39,508 nucleotides of DNA from an uncultured Muribaculaceae bacterium (GTDB lineage: Bacteria > Bacteroidota > Bacteroidia > Bacteroidales > Muribaculaceae), in the NCBI GenBank assembly GCA_934636465.1, contig CAKUAR010000019.1, positions 1 through 39,508 of the forward strand, in the 5' to 3' direction. The notes under the pieces were generated by a model. The model worked only from the letters and a program-made list of their open reading frames with translations, was not told the DNA's origin and did not search any database. A program made the translations under genes and the position numbers. Below, in pieces: positions 34,186 through 39,508 of this stretch. Position 1 is the stretch's first letter, and each line of letters opens with the position of its first letter.

Positions 34186-37100
34186 TGTTGGAGATGAGAA
34201 TGGAGCGGTGGCCGTTGACCTCACGCAGCTTGCAGCTCTTGGGGTTGCTCTGCAAGTAGTTGAGTATGCGCCCGAATGCCGGCGACTGATAGTAGGCAAT
34301 GTTCTCTTTTCCCACAAAATAGATAAACATGCTTCCCTGCTTGAGTATGATTTTCTCTATGCCGAGAGCCCTTGCCGTGTGGCGCAGCGGCACAATGCGT
34401 ATGAGCTCTTGCGCCATGGGCGGAATCTTGCCGAAGCGGTCAACCATGCGTTGCTCAAACTGTTCTACCTCGGCATCGGTCTCCATGCCGTCGAGCTCGC
34501 GGTAGAGCGAAATGCGCTCGTTTTCCTGTGGCACATAAGATGCCGGGAACATAAGCTCAAGGTCGGTGTCGATGTTACAGTCGGAAACATACTCGGTGTC
34601 GCTGCCAGTGATTTTTGCCTTCTCCTCGTCAACATCGCGGAACGTGTCGGCAAACTCCTCGGTTTTAAGCTCAAGCACAGCCTCTTTGAGCACTTTTTGA
34701 TAGGTCTCATAGCCCAGGTCGGCTATGAAGCCGCTCTGCTCGGCTCCAAGCAGATTGCCGGCACCCCTTATGTCGAGGTCTTGCATGGCTATATGAATTC
34801 CGCTACCGAGGTCGCTGAAGCTCTCAATGGCTTGCAGGCGGCGGCGAGCCACCGGGGTGAGCGGCCGGGCGGGATTGACGAGCAGATAGCAGAACGCCTT
34901 GCGGTTGCTTCGGCCCACGCGTCCACGCAACTGGTGCAGGTCGCTGAGGCCGTAGTTTTGCGCGTCGTTGATTATGATGGTGTTGACGTTTGGCATGTCG
35001 ATGCCGCTCTCCACGATTGTGGTTGCCAGCAGCACGTCGTAGTCGTGGTTGGAGAAGTTGATTATGCGCTGCTCAAGCTCTTCTGGCTTCATCTGCCCAT
35101 GGCCGGTGATTACACGTGCGTCGGGAACCACGCGGTGTATCATGTTTTCGAGCGTGGCGAGCTGCTCAATGCGGTCGTTGATGAAAAACACCTGTCCGTT
35201 GCGAGAAAGTTCAAAATTGATGGCCTCGCGCACAATGTCGTCGGTGAGTTGCACCACCGAGGTGAGTATGGGGTAGCGATTGGGCGGCGGAGTGGTGATT
35301 GCGCTCAAGTCGCGCGCGCCCATAAGCGAGAATTGCAGTGTGCGCGGAATTGGGGTGGCCGACATGGTGAGCGTGTCAACATTGACCTTAATCTGCTTTA
35401 GTTTTTCCTTTACCGACACTCCGAACTTCTGTTCCTCGTCGATTATGAGCAGTCCCAAGTCGTGAAACTTCACAGTCTTGCCTATGAGCTTGTGGGTGCC
35501 TATGAGAATGTCGATTTTGCCTTCGGCAAGGTCGGCAAGGAGCTGCTTCACGTCTTTTGGTTTGCGTGCGCGGGTCAGGTAGTCAACCCGCACCGGGAAG
35601 TTGGCCAGACGCTCGCGGAAAGTGTTGTAGTGCTGGAAAGCAAGCACGGTGGTGGGCACAAGCACGGCGGTCTGCTTGCCGTCGGTTGCGGCCTTGAAAG
35701 CGGCTCTTATGGCGATTTCGGTCTTGCCAAAGCCCACATCGCCGCAAATGAGGCGGTCCATGGGCTTGTTGCTCTCCATGTCGGCCTTGACAGCCTGGGT
35801 AGCTTTGAGTTGGTCGGGGGTGTCCTCGTAGATAAACGATGCCTCAAGTTCCTGCTGCATGTAGCCGTCGGGCGAGAAAGCGTAGCCTTTTTCTTGCCGG
35901 CGTTGTGCATAGAGTTTGATGAGGTCGCGGGCAATGTCCTTGAGCTTGCTCTTGGTGCGGCTCTTCATTTTGTTCCATGCGCCAGAGCCGAGCTTGCTCA
36001 GGCGAGGCTCTGTGCCCTCTTTGCCGCGGTATTTCGACAGCTTATGAAGGGCGTGAATCGACACGAAAATTATGTCGCCGTTGAGGTAGGTGAGCTTTAT
36101 CATTTCCTGCATGGTGCCGTTGATGGCAGTGCGCACCAGTCCGCCAAAGCGGCCTATGCCGTGGTCTTCGTGCACTATGTAGTCGCCCACTTCTATTTGG
36201 TTGAGCTCTTTGAGCGAGAGGGCGAGTTTGCCCGACCGCGCTTTGTCGCTCTTGAGATTGTATTTGTGGAAACGGTCGAAAATCTGGTGGTCGGTAAACA
36301 CGCAGGTTTTGCTGTCGGCGTCAACGAAGCCCTCGTGCAGGGTCTTGAGCATAGGGGTGAACGCTATGTCGTCGTGCCTGTCCTCAAAAATGGCGTGCAG
36401 ACGCTCTATTTGCTTCTGGCTGTCGCTGAGAATATAGATTGTGTAGCCTTGCTTCAAGAAGTCGTTGAACGACTCGCTTATGAGGTCGAAATTCTTGTGG
36501 TATATGCCTTGTGGCGAGCAGTGGAGCGACAGCTTGGCGTCGCCTTTGGCGGTTGACTCGCCATTGAACACGTCGATGCGGCGTAAATTGTTGAAAGTGG
36601 CGATGAAAGCCTTGTCGTCAACCACCTTGTTCATGGCGTTCTGGTCGCCGTCGCCCGAAATCACGGTGCTCGCCGACAAGGTTTCGCCGGCTATTGCGCT
36701 GATGCGGCTTTTGAGCCACTCGTGGTCGCGGCAAACAAGCATGGTGCTGATGCCCACATAGTCGAGCAGCGACACGCCCGACTTATTGTCGGAGCTGCTG
36801 TTGCCGAGTATGCTGATGGAGTTTAGCTTCTGCTCCGAAAGCTGTGTTTCAACGTTGAATGTGCGAATACTGTCGATGTCGTCGCCAAAGAAGTCGATGC
36901 GGTAGGGCAGCTCGTTGCTGAAAGAGAATACGTCGAGAATGGAGCCGCGCACCGAGAACTGCCCAGGCTCATACACATAGTCAACTTCCTGGAAGCCGAG
37001 ACTGCGCAGACGCTTCTCGATTTCTGTCAGGTCGGCTGTGGTGTCGGTTGAGAGGGTCACGGTTGACTCATCTATGGCCTGTTTTGATGCCACTTTCTCG

Positions 37101-37486
37101 GCAAGAGCCTCCGGATAGGTCACCACCCAGCGCAACTGCGGATTGGTGAACCACTGGTTGAGAACCTCTACACGCAAAATCTCTTGCGGAGCATCTATCT
37201 GGCCATATTTTATGTCGCGCTTGTAGCCCGACGGAAAAATTAGTGTGGCCTTGTCGGAAGTAATCTGGCAGAGGTCGTTGTAGAGGTAGCCGGCCTCGTC
37301 GAGGTCGTTGGCTATGACGAGGTAGGGGGTGGCGCGTTTTGGTAGCCGTGACACGAGCATGGCTGTGGCCGAGCCGGCAAGTCCGTCGATGACCATGACG
37401 CGGTTGGCGTCATTTGCCACCATCTTTGCCAGTGCTGCCTGCCGGGCCTTGCTGTTGACTATGTCGTTGAGTTGGTCTATTTCCAC
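34124..37486 (-). CDS. mfd: Transcription-repair coupling factor Mfd
   Basis: An 1120-residue protein close to the usual Mfd length. Order: UvrB-like N-terminal domains (~1-340), RNA-polymerase interaction domain (~430-490, VGDYIVHEDHGIGRFGG), superfamily 2 translocase with Walker A GDVGFGKTE (K588), DEEQKFG box, MSATPIPRTL and LRGRVGRSNRKAFCYL, then the C-terminal TRCF regulatory domain. Mfd removes RNA polymerase stalled at lesions and recruits UvrA. It starts 30 bases after the C-terminal processing protease gene and is probably transcribed with it. Confidence 0.98.
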   Translation of the reverse strand: MEIDQLNDIVNSKARQAALAKMVANDANRVMVIDGLAGSATAMLVSRLPKRATPYLVIANDLDEAGYLYNDLCQITSDKATLIFPSGYKRDIKYGQIDAPQEILRVEVLNQWFTNPQLRWVVTYPEALAEKVASKQAIDESTVTLSTDTTADLTEIEKRLRSLGFQEVDYVYEPGQFSVRGSILDVFSFSNELPYRIDFFGDDIDSIRTFNVETQLSEQKLNSISILGNSSSDNKSGVSLLDYVGISTMLVCRDHEWLKSRISAIAGETLSASTVISGDGDQNAMNKVVDDKAFIATFNNLRRIDVFNGESTAKGDAKLSLHCSPQGIYHKNFDLISESFNDFLKQGYTIYILSDSQKQIERLHAIFEDRHDDIAFTPMLKTLHEGFVDADSKTCVFTDHQIFDRFHKYNLKSDKARSGKLALSLKELNQIEVGDYIVHEDHGIGRFGGLVRTAINGTMQEMIKLTYLNGDIIFVSIHALHKLSKYRGKEGTEPRLSKLGSGAWNKMKSRTKSKLKDIARDLIKLYAQRRQEKGYAFSPDGYMQQELEASFIYEDTPDQLKATQAVKADMESNKPMDRLICGDVGFGKTEIAIRAAFKAATDGKQTAVLVPTTVLAFQHYNTFRERLANFPVRVDYLTRARKPKDVKQLLADLAEGKIDILIGTHKLIGKTVKFHDLGLLIIDEEQKFGVSVKEKLKQIKVNVDTLTMSATPIPRTLQFSLMGARDLSAITTPPPNRYPILTSVVQLTDDIVREAINFELSRNGQVFFINDRIEQLATLENMIHRVVPDARVITGHGQMKPEELEQRIINFSNHDYDVLLATTIVESGIDMPNVNTIIINDAQNYGLSDLHQLRGRVGRSNRKAFCYLLVNPARPLTPVARRRLQAIESFSDLGSGIHIAMQDLDIRGAGNLLGAEQSGFIADLGYETYQKVLKEAVLELKTEEFADTFRDVDEEKAKITGSDTEYVSDCNIDTDLELMFPASYVPQENERISLYRELDGMETDAEVEQFEQRMVDRFGKIPPMAQELIRIVPLRHTARALGIEKIILKQGSMFIYFVGKENIAYYQSPAFGRILNYLQSNPKSCKLREVNGHRSILISNITSVGQALSLLRSIATLPAV

Positions 37487-37516
37487 TTTTGCTGTGCAGG
37501 ATTAGATTAGTGCAAT

Positions 37517-39244
37517 TCAGGTGCGTTTGGCCTTTTTCTTGCTTTGGGGCTTGGTGGCCTTGGACTGTGATTTCTTGCCTATGTTGAGGATTTTCTCATA
37601 CTCTCCGGGCTGCACGAACATCAGCTCGGCGCGGTCAATGGTCTCGTCGGACTTCAGACTGTATTCTATCTGACCGGCCTGGAAATAATATCGCTTGATG
37701 ATTTCCTGTGCTAGGAGCTTGGAGATTTCTTTGCGGTGTATGTCGAGATCGTGCTTCAAGTCGTGCTTGAGCAACTTTTCGAGTTTGGCGAAAGCCGCCT
37801 CGGTGGAGTCGTTCATGTAGCCCTCGGTTTTGGCAACTTTTTTCAGGTTTTTCAAGCCGTCTTCACACACTTTGTCGTAGTGGAACTTGTCTTCGTTGAC
37901 AAACGACTTGAACGCGTTGAATATGGTGTCGGTGATTTCAAAATCCTTTGGAGCCGGGATTGTGGCGTGCTCGCTTGCATATTTTGTGGCGAAATCAAAA
38001 GCCCAGTTGTCGCGAATGATGTTATAGACGAGTCGTGTCATTTCGGGGTAGTCAATCTTGATGTCGGGGGTGATGCCTCCGCCGTCGCGCACCTCACGGC
38101 CGTTGGCGGTGTGGAACACGTGCGTCAGGCTGTCGGGAATGCGCTTGGCGCTGCCGTCGGCGTTGCGGTGGCTGTAGTCGAGCTCCTGAATGAGGCGTCC
38201 GCTTGGAATGTAGTATTTGGCGATTGTCACCTTGAGGAGCGAGTTAAAAGGCAATGGACGTGTGGCTTGCACAAGACCCTTGCCGAAAGAGCGTGAGCCT
38301 ATGACCACGGCGCGGTCGAGGTCTTGCAGTGAGCCGGCTGTGATTTCAGACGATGAGGCAGAGCCGCCGTCGATGAGCACGGCGAGCGGAATTTTTGTGT
38401 CGATGGGCTCGTCGGTGGTTTTATAAGTCTTTTCGTTTTGCTTCACGCGGCCTTTGGTCTGGAGCACTTGTGTGCCTTTTGGCACAAACATGCCCACTAT
38501 CTGCACAGCGCTTTCGAGCAGACCGCCGCCGTTGCCGCGCAGGTCGAGGACTATGTATTTCACGGCAGGGTTTTTCTTGAACTCAAGAAGCGCGTTTTTC
38601 ACCTGCTCCGGCGAGTGCTCGTTGAACGTGTTGAGGTTGATGTAGCCTATGTTGCCTCGCGCCACGCCGTAAAACTGCACCGGGTCCATTTTAATCTTCT
38701 CGCGAGTGATGTCAAACGCCATGATGCTGTCGGTGGCATAGGGGCGCGCAATGGTTACTTTCACCTTGGTGTTGGCCTGGCCTTTGAGCTTTGCGCTCAC
38801 GGAGTCGCTGCTCCATTTTGCCACAGTGTCGTTGTCAATCATTATGATGTGGTCACCTGGTTTCAGCCCAGCTTTGGCAGCAGGGCTGTTTTTGTAGGGC
38901 TCGGAAATATACACGCCTCCGCCTTTGCGCTGCATGATATATGAGCCTATGCCCCCATATTCACCTGTGGAAATGACCATGAAGTCTTCCTGGTTTTTAG
39001 CTGGGATATACTCGGTGTAGGGGTCGATGTTGTCGAGCATGGCAGCTATGGCAATCTCCATGTTTTTCTGCACGTCGATGGTGTCGACGTAGAAAGTATT
39101 GAGCTCTTTGTAGAGATTGTTGAATATGTCGAGGTTGCGCACGATGGCGGCATCGTCGTTTTGCTCAAGCGCGTTGACGGCGATGGGTGAGCACACGGTG
39201 GCGATGCAGAATGCGAGAGCGAAGTGTCGCAGAATCTTTTTCAT
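37517..39244 (-). CDS. C-terminal processing serine protease (S41, PDZ domain)
   Basis: A 575-residue exported protease. It has a signal peptide (~1-26, FALAFCIATVCSPIAVNA), an N-terminal helical part, a PDZ domain (~90-175, GGVYISEPYKNSPAAKAGLKPGD) and an S41 catalytic domain with LDLRGNGGGLL, catalytic serine S297 (GGSASSSE) and lysine K322 (RSFGKGLVQ), the 25-residue spacing expected of a Ser-Lys dyad. The tail is unusually basic (KKSQSKATKPQSKKKAKRT). Such enzymes trim periplasmic proteins from the C terminus. First gene of a group with mfd. Confidence 0.93.
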   Translation of the reverse strand: MKKILRHFALAFCIATVCSPIAVNALEQNDDAAIVRNLDIFNNLYKELNTFYVDTIDVQKNMEIAIAAMLDNIDPYTEYIPAKNQEDFMVISTGEYGGIGSYIMQRKGGGVYISEPYKNSPAAKAGLKPGDHIIMIDNDTVAKWSSDSVSAKLKGQANTKVKVTIARPYATDSIMAFDITREKIKMDPVQFYGVARGNIGYINLNTFNEHSPEQVKNALLEFKKNPAVKYIVLDLRGNGGGLLESAVQIVGMFVPKGTQVLQTKGRVKQNEKTYKTTDEPIDTKIPLAVLIDGGSASSSEITAGSLQDLDRAVVIGSRSFGKGLVQATRPLPFNSLLKVTIAKYYIPSGRLIQELDYSHRNADGSAKRIPDSLTHVFHTANGREVRDGGGITPDIKIDYPEMTRLVYNIIRDNWAFDFATKYASEHATIPAPKDFEITDTIFNAFKSFVNEDKFHYDKVCEDGLKNLKKVAKTEGYMNDSTEAAFAKLEKLLKHDLKHDLDIHRKEISKLLAQEIIKRYYFQAGQIEYSLKSDETIDRAELMFVQPGEYEKILNIGKKSQSKATKPQSKKKAKRT

Positions 39245-39269
39245 TTTTATCGAATTCTAAAATTGATTG

Positions 39270-39277
39270 CTAAAGTA
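39270..39277 (-). promoter_or_regulatory. Possible -7 element of the protease/mfd operon
   Basis: Minus-strand TACTTTAG, one base from TAnnTTTG, 25 bases before the protease ATG. Confidence 0.4.
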
Positions 39278-39360
39278 CTACTTATAGCTGACATAAGGCG
39301 TGGCGTGAGCATTAAAAAACTCTTAAAACGCGCAAAATTGCAATATTTTCTCAGAAATTA

Positions 39361-39391
39361 TTGCATATATCAAAATTTGAGAGTACTTTTG
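39361..39391 (+). promoter_or_regulatory. Promoter of tRNA-Asn
   Basis: TTG (39361-39363), a 20-base spacer and TACTTTTG (39384-39391), an exact -7 match, 44 bases before the tRNA. Confidence 0.7.
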
Positions 39392-39435
39392 CAACGCATT
39401 TGCGGAATGTGTTTTTCTGCGGTTGCAGACCAAAT

Positions 39436-39508
39436 GCTTCAATAGCTCAGTTGGTTAGAGCACCTGACTGTTAATCAGGGGGTCGTTGGTTCAAGTCCAT
39501 CTTGAAGC
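39436..39508 (+). tRNA. tRNA-Asn (anticodon GTT)
   Basis: A complete 73-base cloverleaf ending at the window edge. Acceptor arms GCTTCAA and TTGAAGC pair fully; D arm GCTC/GAGC; anticodon arm CCTGA/TCAGG with loop CTGTTAA, giving GTT; T loop TTCAAGT. The T stem GTTGG/CCATC has one T-T mismatch at its second pair. The discriminator base and any CCA lie outside the window, and further tRNAs may follow. Confidence 0.95.

Noticed and set aside
34169..36556. Long plus-strand open frames (34169-35401 and 35462-36556) opposite mfd
   Set aside because: They are mirror images of the mfd coding sequence. The translations show no family motif, and mfd is complete and conserved on the other strand.
1..39508. 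CRISPR array or other regularly spaced repeats
   Set aside because: No repeated unit with regular spacers was seen on either strand; the only short repeat clusters are the TGTTA sites near 4990-5022 and the protein-level LRR repeats.

Overview
The window is chromosomal DNA from a Bacteroidota bacterium, most likely the order Bacteroidales (gut, Prevotella/Muribaculaceae-like). The grounds are the repeated promoter element TAnnTTTG, often with TTG or TTTG about 20 bases upstream; the absence of clear Shine-Dalgarno sites; BspA-type leucine-rich repeat proteins; C-terminal sorting-like domains; a DUF2851 protein; a Pit phosphate carrier with a PhoU-like tail; and an IS30-family transposase of Bacteroides type. 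The genus cannot be fixed from the sequence alone. No stretch above 300 bases lacks a gene.

Layout. 1-200 is the tail of an IS30 transposase. 375-5022 (minus) is a phosphate-type locus: OmpR/PhoB-type regulator, PhoR-like sensor kinase and Pit transporter, with repeated TGTTA sites upstream of the regulator. 5061-11230 (minus) is an envelope block: transglutaminase-like protein, NlpC/P60 endopeptidase and dipeptide epimerase (murein peptide salvage), followed by an SGNH protein translationally coupled to an MBOAT acyltransferase. 11330-15487 (minus) holds housekeeping genes: rbfA with an FtsX-type permease, aroQ with an O-methyltransferase, and DUF2851. 15687-19595 (plus) is mutS and a U32 protein. 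A MATE transporter, a nitroreductase and a 4Fe-4S membrane protein follow. 22873-26542 (plus) is namZ (exo-N-acetylmuramidase), a sodium/solute symporter and a WYL regulator, a likely second peptidoglycan-salvage unit. 26550-29621 (minus) is a pair of related BspA-like repeat proteins, the upstream one damaged at its 5' end. Then come frr, an M16 peptidase and an S24 autocleaving repressor (minus), a secreted adhesin-like protein (plus), a 44-codon signal-peptide ORF, mfd and a C-terminal processing protease (minus), and tRNA-Asn at the right edge.

How they work together. Two separate clusters, murein tripeptide breakdown and MurNAc release plus uptake, point to an organism that feeds on or recycles peptidoglycan. 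The MBOAT/SGNH pair beside the first cluster could O-acylate cell wall or another surface glycan. I did not find an obviously unprecedented system. The best leads are the muropeptide/acylation neighbourhood, the namZ-symporter-WYL unit, the broken LRR gene whose promoter and start codon are out of frame with the body, the S24 repressor with an operator-like palindrome inside its promoter, and the orphan signal-peptide ORF facing the end of mfd.
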